From Archegozetes longisetosus (lineage: Eukaryota; Arthropoda; Arachnida; Sarcoptiformes; Trhypochthoniidae): DNA of 64,000 bases. This document shows, piece after piece, positions 52,035 to 63,579 of this stretch; position 1 is the first letter of the stretch; each line of letters starts with the position of its first letter. The notes beneath the pieces were generated by a model. The model worked only from the letters and a program-made list of their open reading frames with translations, was not told the DNA's origin and did no database searches. The translations under genes and the position numbers were made by a program. The stretch lies in NCBI GenBank assembly GCA_018873245.2, contig JAEMBT020000005.1, positions 8,542,001 through 8,606,000 of the forward strand, in the 5' to 3' direction.

Positions 52035-54189
52035 ATTAATGAGTGATTGAATGAGTGTTAAATAAATAGTAATTATTTGCTACGACTTATTTGGTATAAA
52101 AAAGTGAGATTTGATTCGAATTGTTGTGCTGTTGAGCTTGAGGTAAGTTGACACTCAGTTTACGGATCAATTCTTCTTAACAATCATTTTCTTTCAATTT
52201 ACCTGAAGATCAATGAACTCAACAATTACTAATGGATGACACAAACTTCACTTTAAACACGAACAAAAGACAACAATTTTTAAAAATGGCTTAAAACATG
52301 TACTTATGGAACTAGTGGTCGAATAAAGGCGTTATTGATATATATATTTGGCAGAAAGGCTTACCTCTATTTTGACGGTTAAGGTCAACAAAACTTGTTA
52401 TTCAAATCGAAATATGACTGAAATATAAGCCAAATTGAACGCAATCAAGACTGAAATTGTGAGCAACTGTTAAAATGACCCAAAATTGAGTATTTGTTTG
52501 AGTTATAATACTATCGATTAATAGATGACATAAACAATGAAATGAATTGTTTATTATTTGATAATTAAATGAATGGGTCATTTAAAGCCATGTTATTGAC
52601 TGGCAAATCAATGAAAACGGAGTGTCAGCTAATCACCTGTTTTTTAATATGTTTTCATCTCAGTTTTCTATTCCTACTAACAACTAGTCTCACATTATCT
52701 CAGTCTCCAATGCATTGTTTATTCGCTTCAGTCTCTTCTGTTCAACGAACTCAACCTTTGCTTTTGCGCAAAGCATCTAATTGTATAAACTCTTCTATTA
52801 CAATCAAATCTACGTACAATCGCAACAGCAATCTAAACATACTTCAGATTCACTCGTTTCCAATAATAGATTTGTTGTAACATATTTATAGATAAAGTAA
52901 TTTTTCGGATGACTAGTTCAGCAAAACCAATCATTCTATTGAAAGTTTTCAAGTATTAAAATTGTAAATGAGTTTAGCTGTAATATTAAATCTGTTTGCG
53001 TTTTAAGGAACCAAATAGTGCTACTGCTTCTGCTTCAGTAATAATAAAAAACTTTTTCCTGTCTTTTTTTTAGCGTTAGTATTGATTGAGAAGCTTTATA
53101 TTTGAAATAAATAATAAAGCAATGGGCAAAATGTGAACTGAATTTTTGTTATATTTTTCTTTTGTCATGCCACTTCCCATAATTTCAATAAATTCGTGAT
53201 AAATCATATTTGAAAGTTCACCAGATCTTCCAAGCTTTTTTTAGAACCATTTTGATTAATGACTTTTATGAACGAGTTTTTAATAAAAGCAAACTATATT
53301 TTTCTTATAGTTAATGTTTGAATTGGTTTGATTTGAATAAAATTTGACTTGAATGACAATAAAAGTTCAATGTTGAATTCAAATTTTGAGGTACAATTTC
53401 GAGGTGCAATTCGAGAGTGCTAGTTTTGTTAGTTTAATCAAACTGAAAGTTTCACTTGAAATCTTAACATATTTCTCGGATGAGAGATAAGATCACATCA
53501 CAGTTTTATTTTGTCTACTTCCCGACTTGTTAAGATTACATCATTTTATGACTCATTCAATGCCTCAGTGTTTACCTAAATTTGAACTTTATTTATCTTT
53601 CTTGATGGTTAATGGATCACATTTCTAAAGGAACTACTCCCAAAATTATAACGGCTGGTATTTTTATTGAAATTGAAATTGAAGTTCAATATCGTTACCG
53701 ACAAACAAAAGATAAAACTTAAATTTTTATTTTGAAAATTGCCAAAATTCATTGAATAAGGAAGCAAGAATAGGAAACAAAATATTTACTACATGAGTAA
53801 AATATATAAAAGAATTTTGCTTTAGTTTTATACTCCAGGTACTATTGAATCTCGTGCTAATCTTTACTTTTACCTAACGTGACTTTATATGTTTGAGTGT
53901 CAGTCCGAATAAATAAGATATAAGCTTAAAAAGTCTAAGATGAAAATCATCACGGAATGCAATAGTACTGGTGTTGAAGGAAAACTTAGGCCAAAAGTCC
54001 AGAGCTAACAATTTTTGAATCCCAACTGCTAATTAACTTCTTTGTTCATTATATTATATTCCCGAGACTCTTGTCAGTAGATTAAGATTTGAAAATCTTT
54101 ACCATCAAAATACTATTTCTCACACTATAAACATTTTGTTTCTGAGTTCATACAACTATTCTAAGCTTTAGCTGAATAACAAGTCAAAT
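52035..54189. other. upstream region of prominin; no firm gene
   Basis: The first few hundred bases should hold the prominin promoter. One ORF (52569-52880, +) is listed separately as a weak candidate. The rest is AT-rich with no recognisable feature. Confidence 0.4.
52569..52880 (+). CDS. weak candidate ORF, 103 aa with hydrophobic N-region
   Basis: An open frame encodes a short leader, a hydrophobic stretch (LITCFLICFHLSFLFLLTTS) and a Ser/Asn-rich tail. It could be a secreted or single-pass protein, but no family is recognised and the composition also fits chance in AT-rich DNA. It is transcribed away from the prominin gene if real. Confidence 0.2.
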   Translation: MNGSFKAMLLTGKSMKTECQLITCFLICFHLSFLFLLTTSLTLSQSPMHCLFASVSSVQRTQPLLLRKASNCINSSITIKSTYNRNSNLNILQIHSFPIIDLL

Positions 54190-54595
54190 ATGGCTTCAGA
54201 TGTAGAGGAAAAAACATGTATTATAAGTGAAGATGAAGTCTAAGTCATATTTTCCTACATCAGTGTCAAAGAATTAGTGAGAATCGAAAGTTTCAAAGAA
54301 GCTTATTTATTGTATGAGCAAAGTTTTGAAACAACAGAGAGGATTAGTGTTTGGGATTCTAAGACAAAAATATGTTTGCGATAGTAAGAAGCACTGGATT
54401 TTAAGTCGAATTATAACTTATGATTCGGCTAATGTTGCTCAATGCTATTTGCCAAAAGCCAAATTTGAAGAAACATTTGCTAAAGCCCACTTCGCTTTCA
54501 TTGATATCAATTTTGAAAGTGTTAGAATCGCAGAAGAATCTATCGTGTCTGTCATATCGTTTACATCACAATCAGAAGACTTAATTAATTTTTAA
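54190..54595 (+). pseudogene. probable F-box protein pseudogene
   Basis: From the ATG at 54190 the frame reads ISEDEV, a TAA, then VIFSYISVKELVRIESF, which resembles an F-box (a typical start is L-P-x-E-V-L-x-x-I-F-S-Y-L-S). The sequence then needs a frame change near 54295 to continue in the frame with YCMSKVLKQQRGLVFG and a further 80 codons ending EDLINF. F-box proteins recruit substrates to SCF ubiquitin ligases. A stop inside the F-box plus a frameshift argue for a dead copy. The family call rests on about 20 residues. Confidence 0.4.
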
Positions 54596-56150
54596 GCGTT
54601 CGTTCTTTAAATTTATGCCTAGGCTATTTGAAACCTAATCAATTCTTACTATTTTTGTGTTTAAATTATCTCTTAATATGAGGACATTTGGTTGCTATCC
54701 TTTGGATTTTTTGTGCCAAAGACCCGCAAGATATTCAATGTTTTAATCAGGGCTTTCAAATTCTCTCAGATATATCTTCTATCAATATTTGAGTGCTGGA
54801 TAACGTAACCAAATCAAACAGACCAGCACTTCTAAGCACAGTAATTCAATAAACAAAATCTGGACACAGTTCAAAATTTTGATTGTTCTTCACCTAAAGA
54901 AATGAAGCTAGCGCACAAATTTGTTGAAAGTTTATTTGGTTGGGGCAAAATTATTCAAATAAATCGTTCCCATTCACATTTATAGTGCAAATAAATCATG
55001 ATTTAGACTATTGCTAATCTTTTCGAGTAATCTGCGGTTAGCTATTCAGAAATTTGATCTGAAAAATTCACCTGAATTCAATTTGAAGCAAATAAGACGA
55101 AAGTTTAGGATTTCCTAAAATTATGCTTTCATTCTTCTATGCTATAAACTGGATAAAGTTTCTGTCAACATGTTAAAGAGACATTTTTGCCTGTAATTTA
55201 GATATCATAGTGTTCGCTCAGTTATCATACGAGAGCGATAAAAAAGTTTATATTTAATAAATTGTTTTTATAAACTTATTGAACTTGTTCAGAATAAGTT
55301 GATGAAATTTATTCTGGATGATCAATTAGTATTCAGAAATAGTCATTTGAGAGTTAATATAACAAACACGATATCAACAAATTGAACTAAAATAACTTTG
55401 ACATAGTTGGCATTTGAGAATGAGATCATTGGTTGACACGATGGTTGAATCAAATTTTATTCTACTGAATATATAGTTGAAATTAAGATTAACTTGTGGT
55501 AATAATTCAGCGCATTGCATTTTGATAGCAAGTCTTCCAAATAAAATAGTTAGTCCCATACGAACTAAAATATTTACTAAAAATGATGAATAATTATTAT
55601 AATTAGTTTTGTGAATAAGAACAACTTTGATTGCAACCACTCTATAGATAAGCAAAACTTAACATTTCGAGAATAAACTTTAAATTAATATAATTAAGAA
55701 GTTCTAAACTTCTTTTTCAAACTTCTAAAACTATGAAACTATAAGAATTTTCTATAGTTTACCTTTGATGAAGTGACAAATATGACCAAAAAATTTTGAA
55801 CAGAATCTCAATTGAATAATTTATTTAATTTAACATCTGGATAGAAAGGATCGAAAATTAAAATTTAAAAGTTAACACTAGAAGAATGAAACCAAAGCTC
55901 TATGAGCTCACAATTGCAAGAGTATTTGACAAAAAAGTTGTGAACTGTTTAGGAGGACGTAATTGACTGTATTTTGAAAGGCCCAAAAAGGCAACTTTGA
56001 GAAGTTTGGCGACAAAGTAACGATCACAACAAGACCTAAACTAAGTTGAGATAATAGTGAATAGAAGATTTAATTAAATAATAAAATGATAAATAATGTT
56101 AAATAAGGGTGAATAAAATATAAATTAATTAAAAAAAGGGCAGTATTGAT
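54596..56150. other. intergenic region, no firm feature
   Basis: It may include the decayed C-terminal part of the F-box pseudogene and the promoter of TFIIE-alpha. The minus-strand ORF at 55374-55655 (93 codons) has no recognisable domain and is probably chance. Confidence 0.35.
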
Positions 56151-57528
56151 ATGATGGAAGTTCCGCGATCTCTGAAGCACTTAGTCCAAAGAGTGATGCG
56201 AGGGTTCTACCCGATCGAGCACGTGATTGTGGTCGATCTTCTGATTAGAAAACATTTGATAAAAGAAGATGAAATGATAGAGTTATTAAAGTTTGAACGA
56301 AAGCACTTGCGATCAATACTGGCGCTGTTAAAGAATGACAAATTGATTAAAATAAAGCTTAGAATGGAAACTGGTCTCGATGGCAAGGCTTCACGACAGA
56401 ACTACTATTATATCAATTATAAGGCTTTTGTTAATGTCGTTAAATACAAATTGGATCACATGCGCAAAAAAATTGAATTAGAAGAAAGAGATCTGACCTC
56501 TAGAGCTTCGTTCATCTGCGATGACTGCAAAAACACGTTCACTGATCTCGAAGTCCATCAGCTCTTTGATCCAACCACTGGAGAATTGAGGTCTTGTTCG
56601 GTTATTCATTTAATTGATATTTTACTTTGTTATTCATTAATTGATAACTGATTTTATAATTGATTTGATTTTGATCATACAAAAGGTGTTCATTCTGTTC
56701 TGGAGAAGTCAAAGAAGATCCAAACCATATGCCAAAGGCAGACTCTCGTCTATTACTCGCAAAGTTTAACCAAACTATGGAACCATTGTATCTGTTACTC
56801 AAAGATATCGAAGATATTCGACTCTCCTCTGATTTGCTCGAGCCTGAAATTGAAGTGAAACCAGAGCCCGGGCTCCAATCGCAACCAAATGCTACCAATA
56901 ATCCATTTACTGGAAATAAATGGACTGATAAGAATAGAGCGATAAATAGTGAATATGAGAATTCAGTATTTAATGAGCAAAACTACACGGTAAAAATACA
57001 AGATTCTAATAATGAGGCCGGTGGTAACGATCAGGAATCGGTTATTGTTAAGAAAGAGCAGCCGTCGTGGATGTTAGAGAGCACTGTCTCTAATATTAAT
57101 CCTATTAATACTAATATTAGTGAAACTTTGCCTACAGTTTCTGTTAAGGCAAGTAGTAAGCAATATTTCCCAAAACTGCCCCTACTATCAGTTCGAATAC
57201 AGATAATGAACCTTCAAAAGAGATTCTCGAGACTTTACTCATTCACGAGAAACAACAAGAGAATTCAAATGCGGCCTCTCTTCTGTTGAGTGACACGAAA
57301 ATTGAGATTGAAAATTATGATAATGTTGAAAATAACGATGAGGACGCCATTATGAGTGATGATGAAGATGACGATGTAGAAACTCATGAACCTATGGTTA
57401 CTGTTGGACATCAATCGATACCTTTGAGTGATATTAATGACGAAATCATTTCTCAAATGAATGAAGAAGAAAAACAAGAATACATAAGGTTAACACAGCA
57501 AGTTTACGCACATATGTATGATATTTAG
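56151..57528 (+). CDS. GTF2E1: general transcription factor IIE subunit alpha
   Basis: Exons are 56151-56590, 56686-57155 and 57203-57528, giving 411 residues (human about 439). TFIIE-alpha, with TFIIE-beta, joins the RNA polymerase II preinitiation complex, recruits TFIIH and stimulates its kinase and helicase. Visible are the N-terminal winged helix (residues about 10-105), a C4 zinc ribbon (C123-x2-C126 and C148-x2-C151, the second pair reconstituted across intron 1), the linker [20 protein letters not shown], a LLIHEK motif, an acidic region ([12 protein letters not shown]) and the conserved C-terminus with [19 protein letters not shown]. Intron 1 is 95 nt. Without an intron at 57156-57202 the frame breaks. 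That 47-nt GT-AG intron (donor GTAAGC) restores it. A one-base deletion near 57170 is the alternative. Confidence 0.92.
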
Positions 57529-58856
57529 GTTTAAATTACACTTAGGTTTTAGGTTAAATATTAGGTAATTTTTCATATTAACTACCAATTCGATTGCAGT
57601 TAATTTGATCGTTCAGTACAAATTATATTATGGTTTGTATGACTGATGACCACATAATATATATTAAAAGCCTTTCATTGAGTAATTTCAAATTGGTCTT
57701 TTGTATAAACCTTACTGGATTATTTATTAACAAATTTATTTTAATAAGAATTTTGATTTTTTTAAGCTTCAACTGATTTGACTCTAAAATGAGATTAATT
57801 TTGTTCTTTTTGATCACCATTCTGATACCTTTGCTCTTGATTTGAACGCCTACATTATCCGTTTTCTCGTTGGTAAAACTTTGTTCTGTTTCAACAAGTT
57901 ATAATCAATTGGATGATCAGTAATTTGAGTAACCCTTTTAGTCACTTTTCTTGGAATATCGATTACTTCGATCGTTTGAATGAAGGTACAGGGATTGCAA
58001 TAATCTCTTTTTTGACACATCACTTCGATTTGTTCATTTATCAGAATCGGAACCCTAATCACTGTTGAAGTATAGTCAATATCTCAGTCGCCATAGTCTT
58101 TTGATGTAAATGTTAGTTCGCAGGTCTGGCCAATAGTTTTCGCACATGTAAGACGATCATTTCGTTTTGCCATTCAGTCACTTGATATTCATATAATTCT
58201 ATAGGTTCTTCATCGAGTCATATTTGATGAGTTTTGACTCTGTATTGAAGTTTTAATTCTGTTCTGATACCCATCATTAATTGTAGACTTCTCAGTCACC
58301 TTTATTCCGATGACTGATAGTAAGATTTAGAGAAACATTCTTATCTTTGAAAATGAGTTGTTAATGACGCTATTTTAATTTTGATCTAAATTAAAATGTA
58401 AATAATTAGGTATTCGAGAGCTCTTTGAAGAATGCAATTGATCTGCAACAACAGAGAAATCTTGATTTGTTTTAATATTGATATGTAACATAATTAAATG
58501 CAAATTAAAACCATGAGACAATAATATATTTATAACACCAATTGTTTTATATTATGCGTTAATTGGAATATAATTATCGTTATGTTTAACATCAACATCA
58601 GCAGAATTCATAAAATGTCAACAAATATGACCTGAATTTAAAATTTAATAATTTGAGCTAAAATAAAAATCTGAATATCTTTACAATTGTTTGCAATATC
58701 TATAACAGGAATAACTAACATTGAATGTATATTTTCAAATTTTCTTGATTAAATTAGTTCTTTACTCTAATTGATTGATCTTAACTAAGTTTAAAATAAC
58801 GTTTCCAAATAATTAAAACTATAGCCACACATGGAATTAGCGAAACATCATTCGAT
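57529..58856. other. intergenic region between convergent genes, with a coding remnant
   Basis: Holds the 3' ends of TFIIE-alpha (+) and V-ATPase C (-). A degenerate minus-strand frame lies at 57850-58190 and is listed separately. The rest is AT-rich and featureless. Confidence 0.4.
57850..58190 (-). pseudogene. degenerate protein-coding remnant, family unknown
   Basis: On the minus strand a frame running from about 58170 through 57850 reads CAKTIGQTCELTFTSKDYGD, a stop, then TVIRVPILINEQIEVMCQKR, NPCTFIQTIEVIDIPRKV and HPIDYNLLKQNKVLP. Upstream, another frame reads ELYEYQVTEWQNEM. The composition is protein-like, with spaced cysteines, but it is broken by a stop and a frame change. I do not recognise it. 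It may also be a cluster of unspliced exons. Confidence 0.3.
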
Positions 58857-60005
58857 CTAATTAGTTAGACTTCCGAACATGTCGATATTAATTTTAAAGT
58901 AGACGTAAGGATAGTATTCTTGTTGACCCATATTAAAGCCTGGAATGTCATCTATGGGTCCTTGAGATATAGAAGTGTCCAAATGGGCGTACAATTGGTT
59001 CAATGTTTCTCTTAATTTTCGTTGGGTTCTTTTATTTGGATGAATCAAAACAGCCAAGAAGTTGACGGGCAGCCCATAGCGCAATACTGACTCCACAAAT
59101 AGACGCAACGCTTTGACGTGAACCCACGCGATGATTGTTTCACTAAAGTTGACTTTAAGCCATCGCAACAATACCTGATACTGGCGTTTCATATCGTTCT
59201 CAAGTTTAGCGATTTCATTCTTGCCAGAAGTGATCTCTTCTTCATTATACTGGAAATCTCGAACAATAAACTTATTCTCACGGGCGTGAGCTTTAAATTC
59301 ATCGACAACTTTATTAAATAAGGTGACTGTAAACAATCCGTGGTCGTTATCTTCAAAGATCTGCTGGGTAGATCGTGGAACTATCATATCAGTTAATTTC
59401 TCATATTTTTGCTGCCAATCCTTATAGTAAGCCTTTGGTACGACAACCAATAGAGTTGTTAAATATTCAGAGCCCAATACAAAGTTTTCTCTCTTAACTA
59501 ATTCACTCAGATTTCTGACCAGTAGAGAACCTGTTTGTTTTCTCTCCAATGACTGTAAATTTCCTCTAAGGTTATTATAGGTAGAAGTCTTCGACTTCAT
59601 GTCGGCATCAATTTGTGCGATCTGTTTATTAATGATGTCCTGCAATGACTTAAGTGATTGTTTGATCGGATATTTTGCTAAATCCCACTGAAATTTGGTC
59701 AAATAAGTGGGTAAATCTTGTCCATTTGCCTGAAGATGTTCAGCAATTTGTTGTTGATTTTTATTTTCTAAAATGTCACCAATTGATTGAGCCAACTTAC
59801 GACACACACTCTCCACGTAGGTGTCCAGTTTGTTGAGATCATCAGAGAGACCAACCAATTGGTCTAGAGTACCAACTTTAAGGTCTGGAATGTGGAACTT
59901 GTAGTTCTTGCACAAGTCGTTTTGTCGACATGTCACTGCGTTCAGCGATTCCCAAGTCTGCTGACATGTCTTCTCTCCAGGTGCTGATATCAACCAATAC
60001 TCCAT
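58857..60005 (-). CDS. ATP6V1C: V-type proton ATPase subunit C
   Basis: A single-exon frame encodes 382 residues, the full length for this family (human ATP6V1C1 about 382). Subunit C is the peripheral stator component of the V1 sector. It links the peripheral stalks to the membrane a-subunit and is released during reversible V-ATPase disassembly, so it controls acidification of endosomes, lysosomes and secretory vesicles. Highly conserved blocks are [19 protein letters not shown] at the N-terminus, [86 protein letters not shown] and the C-terminal [12 protein letters not shown]. No disruption is visible. It is divergent from the VPS9D1-like gene across 600 bp and convergent with TFIIE-alpha. 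Confidence 0.97.
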   Translation of the reverse strand: MEYWLISAPGEKTCQQTWESLNAVTCRQNDLCKNYKFHIPDLKVGTLDQLVGLSDDLNKLDTYVESVCRKLAQSIGDILENKNQQQIAEHLQANGQDLPTYLTKFQWDLAKYPIKQSLKSLQDIINKQIAQIDADMKSKTSTYNNLRGNLQSLERKQTGSLLVRNLSELVKRENFVLGSEYLTTLLVVVPKAYYKDWQQKYEKLTDMIVPRSTQQIFEDNDHGLFTVTLFNKVVDEFKAHARENKFIVRDFQYNEEEITSGKNEIAKLENDMKRQYQVLLRWLKVNFSETIIAWVHVKALRLFVESVLRYGLPVNFLAVLIHPNKRTQRKLRETLNQLYAHLDTSISQGPIDDIPGFNMGQQEYYPYVYFKINIDMFGSLTN

Positions 60006-60605
60006 TTATTCACAATTCGATTGATGCCAACAATCTATTCAATTGTACGCAAAGCCACTTCTTGTTATCTCGATCTGCAAAAAAGGCATTTAATAAGTGG
60101 GCGTTTCTCTCAATCTATACATATATTTATATTGTAATCGTTTTTTATTATTTTCGACTAAATACTTACGAAATTATTTTGAAATTATTCTAAGTATCTT
60201 TGGATTGCTTATTTGTACTCGAGTTAGCGGACGATTCGATCCTTAAAGTGATTTAACTATTTATTTACTTAAATATATTTACATGAAATAGATTTTAGTG
60301 TCCCTTTAATTCATGTCTCATGTGATCAAAATATTTTGATTACATAGACTTTAATCTTATACAATAACTACGGCTTCTATTATATGTGATTAGAACAGAA
60401 AATACTCGTTCAAAGTTCAAAAATGGACTCAATATGCTTGCCGTTTTTTATGGTAGTTTATGATTAAGAACTTTTTAATGCTCTAATAATTTGCCCATTT
60501 ATGGATAAAAATTGGTTGTAATTTCGCATTAAAACAATGTATCAATTAATTTATATTTCAAGTTTTTCATTTAAATGATTTAAAGTTTTATTCATATAAA
60601 CAGCT
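60006..60605. promoter_or_regulatory. 600-bp divergent intergenic region, probable bidirectional promoter
   Basis: The start codons of V-ATPase subunit C (-) and the VPS9D1-like gene (+) face away from each other across this spacer, which must contain both promoters and 5' UTRs. No unambiguous TATA or initiator could be assigned. The plus-strand ORF at 59930-60193 overlaps the V-ATPase gene and is a shadow. Confidence 0.5.
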
Positions 60606-62345
60606 ATGACAAGTGCTAAGAAAGATTTCTATAAATTTATAGTAAGTGCTCAGCAATTGGACTGCGATGCAAATTACGGTCAAGCATTCATCCAATACTT
60701 AGAAGGAATCAACTCTTTGAGTCGTTACTTGAAATCAGAAGCAGTAAACAAATTGGCAACAATTGGAACAGAGGGTATTGATTCGCAACTAGTCAACGGT
60801 GTCAATACACTAAGGAACTGCATTGAAAGACTTCAAGTGATTACTAATTATTCTCTCAATAACACTAATATTAACCAAAATCAAAGTAATGATCAAAAAG
60901 TTTCAGAACTAACGCAACAATCGATTGACGTATCATTGAACGTTATAAATAGAAGAATATGTGATGAAAACAATACTAATAATGGCATTAATGTGAGAAG
61001 TAGTGGTTTAGGTTCTTTAAGTCCAGTCCCGAACTCTTCATCGCTGGAAAAGGCGTATAAAGAAAATGCATTTTTAACTAAGATTTTTGAGCATAGATTT
61101 AAGACAACAACTGATCCATTGAAAAGGGCTTCACTTCAATTGGAACTTCAGCGGAGGCTAACGGAAAACATACAATTGGCTAAAGTGAAAGATAAGGAAA
61201 AATATCATGAAATGCATTTGAGAGAAAGAAAAGCACTCGAAGAAGCAGCCAAAAAGCTATTACAACAACAAAATTTGCTCAATTTGGACAACGAATCGAT
61301 GATTATTGACAATCAAAGCCAACAACAACTTTACGCTCAAGTATTGCAGTTTGAATCGAAGAACTTGACACTAGTTCGACAGTTTCGTTGCCCTAATCTT
61401 ACGCCTGATGTAAAGATTGTTAATGAGATTATATCTAAAATCCTGTACAATGCGGAACATCCGTTAGCTAAATGGGTTCGAAAATTTCAGTACCAAATCA
61501 TTAATATTATTGATCCGTTGCTGAAACAGTACCTCAAACAACGATGCATTCAAGAAGAGAAGAATCTCTTGGCTGATGATAGCGAACAATTATCTTTTTC
61601 ATCTAATAGTGAAATAAGTCTCGATTTATTTCAAGAAATGGAGGTTAATATAAATAAACTGGAATCTGAAGCATTAGAGCGTCATTTCAATAACATAACA
61701 ACCGATATATCATTATCTCATGAAACCATAACATTAATGCTAACATTAATCATGTTTGACGATCAGTTATACTATACTCCATCTAATTGTGATCAACTGA
61801 GAGATCAGCACTTTTTACTCCATTCAATAGTTGCTGATTATTTATATCCTCCGATTTGGCCATCTATTCACAATTTGTTTAGAATTGTTTATTATAATCA
61901 AGAAGAGGAATTGAAAGTAGGAATGCAACAACTCTTCCTTTTCAATGATTTACAAAAAGATTTTACTAATAATTTTGATCAAAAAGTGATCGATGAAACA
62001 GCATTTTCTCTGAAAAGCATAATTCCTTTACAATCTCCTTATGCCAAGCTCAAAGCAATGGTTCGATTGACACAAAGGTTGTGCACAAAATTGAAATCAG
62101 ATGCCATCAATTCCAATGAGATGACTGCAGATGAATTGGTACCTGCTTTATGTGATGTTGTTTTGAAGTGCGCTTCACCTCAACTCATATCTGAATGTTA
62201 TGCTATCGAACAATTAGTCGATCAAAAATATCTTTTAGGAGAAGAAGGATATTGTCTCTCATCCATTATGACTGCTTTGAAATATATTCAAATTAATTCA
62301 AATAATAATCTGAAGGAGGACAAGAAAGAAGAGACTAATTATTAG
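60606..62345 (+). CDS. VPS9D1: VPS9 domain-containing protein 1-like, putative Rab GEF
   Basis: A single-exon frame encodes 579 residues. VPS9 domains exchange nucleotide on Rab5-family GTPases at early endosomes. The N-terminus (DFYKFIVSAQQLDCDANYGQ onward) is helical and similar in layout to the MIT-like region of VPS9D1. A Gln/Asn-rich linker follows (residues about 80-150), then a charged coiled-coil stretch (ERKALEEAAKKLLQQQ, residues about 205-225) and a helical bundle. The C-terminal VPS9 domain (about residues 380-565) shows LKAMVRLTQRLC, MTADELVPALCDVVLKC and the hallmark LLGEEGYCLSSIMTALKYI. The Asp of the ADELVP block, which corresponds to the catalytic Asp of Rab5 GEFs, is kept. 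In the final block the residue after the Tyr is Cys where Tyr is common, while the first Tyr is retained. Exchange activity is inferred, not shown. Confidence 0.85.
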   Translation: MTSAKKDFYKFIVSAQQLDCDANYGQAFIQYLEGINSLSRYLKSEAVNKLATIGTEGIDSQLVNGVNTLRNCIERLQVITNYSLNNTNINQNQSNDQKVSELTQQSIDVSLNVINRRICDENNTNNGINVRSSGLGSLSPVPNSSSLEKAYKENAFLTKIFEHRFKTTTDPLKRASLQLELQRRLTENIQLAKVKDKEKYHEMHLRERKALEEAAKKLLQQQNLLNLDNESMIIDNQSQQQLYAQVLQFESKNLTLVRQFRCPNLTPDVKIVNEIISKILYNAEHPLAKWVRKFQYQIINIIDPLLKQYLKQRCIQEEKNLLADDSEQLSFSSNSEISLDLFQEMEVNINKLESEALERHFNNITTDISLSHETITLMLTLIMFDDQLYYTPSNCDQLRDQHFLLHSIVADYLYPPIWPSIHNLFRIVYYNQEEELKVGMQQLFLFNDLQKDFTNNFDQKVIDETAFSLKSIIPLQSPYAKLKAMVRLTQRLCTKLKSDAINSNEMTADELVPALCDVVLKCASPQLISECYAIEQLVDQKYLLGEEGYCLSSIMTALKYIQINSNNNLKEDKKEETNY

Positions 62346-63077
62346 TTTTCGTTTCGGATTCCACTGAAGATTTTAGTTATGAGTTTAAATGATTCATATA
62401 GAGACATCAGTATAACTTTGCAATTTTTAGAGCCCCTTATTCAACACTATATTAAAGAGATTAATACAATTGATTATGAACATTACTGGTTATAGTGTTG
62501 AAAAAAGGAACGTTAAAAATTGCAAAGTTATACTGTTATTCAAATCCCAATTATTAGTTTGAGATACTAACAAATAAGAAGGCAAACCATATTTTAACAC
62601 TATCATATAAGCAAAGGTTTCATAATTGACTGCTATAATGCAGTTAACCTGTTTTGTAGATGATTTATGAGCACGAGCTCATTCATATGCTGCATACATA
62701 TTGAACGCTCTAGTTTTTGATTCGTCATGACTTTAGCTCAGTTATGCAGTTTATAAAATTAATTATAGTATATAATTCATATTAATAATTGATTGTACCA
62801 AACAGACTGCATTTGATTTTGCTCTATTGTTGGTTTATAAATCCATCCAAACTAATAAAACAGCTACTAAAAAGTGATTTAATAGTAAAGTTTATGCATT
62901 TCAAATAAAGCGCACAAAAATTTCTTCACGTTTATTAACGTTTTATTCCTTCGTTCACTCAAACATATGACAGCTAAAGGTATAACAAAAACAATATCGT
63001 CGGTCGAGTTCTATAAAGTCGTAGCTCTTAAAAGTATAATTCTGAGAAAATGGGTTTAAAGTTTGAGAACAGATTTA
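62346..63077. other. 3' flank of the VPS9D1-like gene
   Basis: Probable 3' UTR and intergenic DNA. It contains one hairpin MITE at 62408-62535 and ends at MITE copy B. No gene is visible. Confidence 0.4.
62408..62535. mobile_element. 128-bp hairpin MITE with Tc1-like ends
   Basis: The 44-bp arms begin CAGTATAACTTTGCAATTTT and differ by a few bases, mostly in the middle of the arm. The loop is about 40 bp. The CAGT ends resemble Tc1/mariner termini. It lies about 60 bp after the VPS9D1-like stop codon and could be transcribed in its 3' UTR. Confidence 0.75.
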
Positions 63078-63579
63078 GGGGGTCAATCCGGGCTAATGGG
63101 TCTAAAGGGGTTCCCGACTCCCCACCTCCAAGTGTAATACATCATTGGATTCAGTTCGTCGAGCTGAACACTTTGATACCACACTTGACTACTTCCAACC
63201 CGAACCTGCCCACTTCTGGCCACCAAGACCTAACCCCCTCAAAAATGGGTAAACCTGGATTCTTGAGTTACAACTCGAGAATCCAGGTTTATCCGTTACG
63301 AGCTACTAAACCAAACAATGATGAATATCTCGAGAACTACTTGTGATAATTGATCAAGTGAGGTATCAAAGTGCTCAGTTCAATGTCCTGAGTCCAATGA
63401 TATATCACTTGGTGGGGTCAGCCACTCCCGTCGGGAGTTGTCCAGAAGTGGTCAGGTTCGGATCAGAAGTGGTCAAGTGTGGTATCTAAACGTTCAGCTT
63501 GACGAACTGTATAAGATGATATATCACACTTGGGGTGGGAGGTCGGGAACACCTTTAGACCCATTAGCCCGGATTGACC
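63078..63579. mobile_element. palindromic MITE, copy B
   Basis: The terminal inverted repeats start GGGTCAATCCGGGCTAATGG and are near-perfect over about 60 bp (right end GATATATCACACTTGGGGTG onward to GGCCCGGATTGACC-type sequence). An inner palindrome AACCTGGATTCTTGAG / CTCGAGAATCCAGGTT sits near 63255-63290. It is homologous along its length to copy A at 10062-10662 and lacks the 96-bp nested insert. The 98-codon ORF across it (63050-63346) is a by-product. Confidence 0.88.

Noticed and set aside
57160..57290. TFIIE-alpha as a frameshifted pseudogene
   Set aside because: A canonical 47-nt GT-AG intron restores the frame, and both flanking parts are well conserved, so a functional gene is more likely.
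63050..63346. 98-aa ORF as a gene
   Set aside because: It spans the terminal repeat and body of a MITE whose other copy does not keep the frame.
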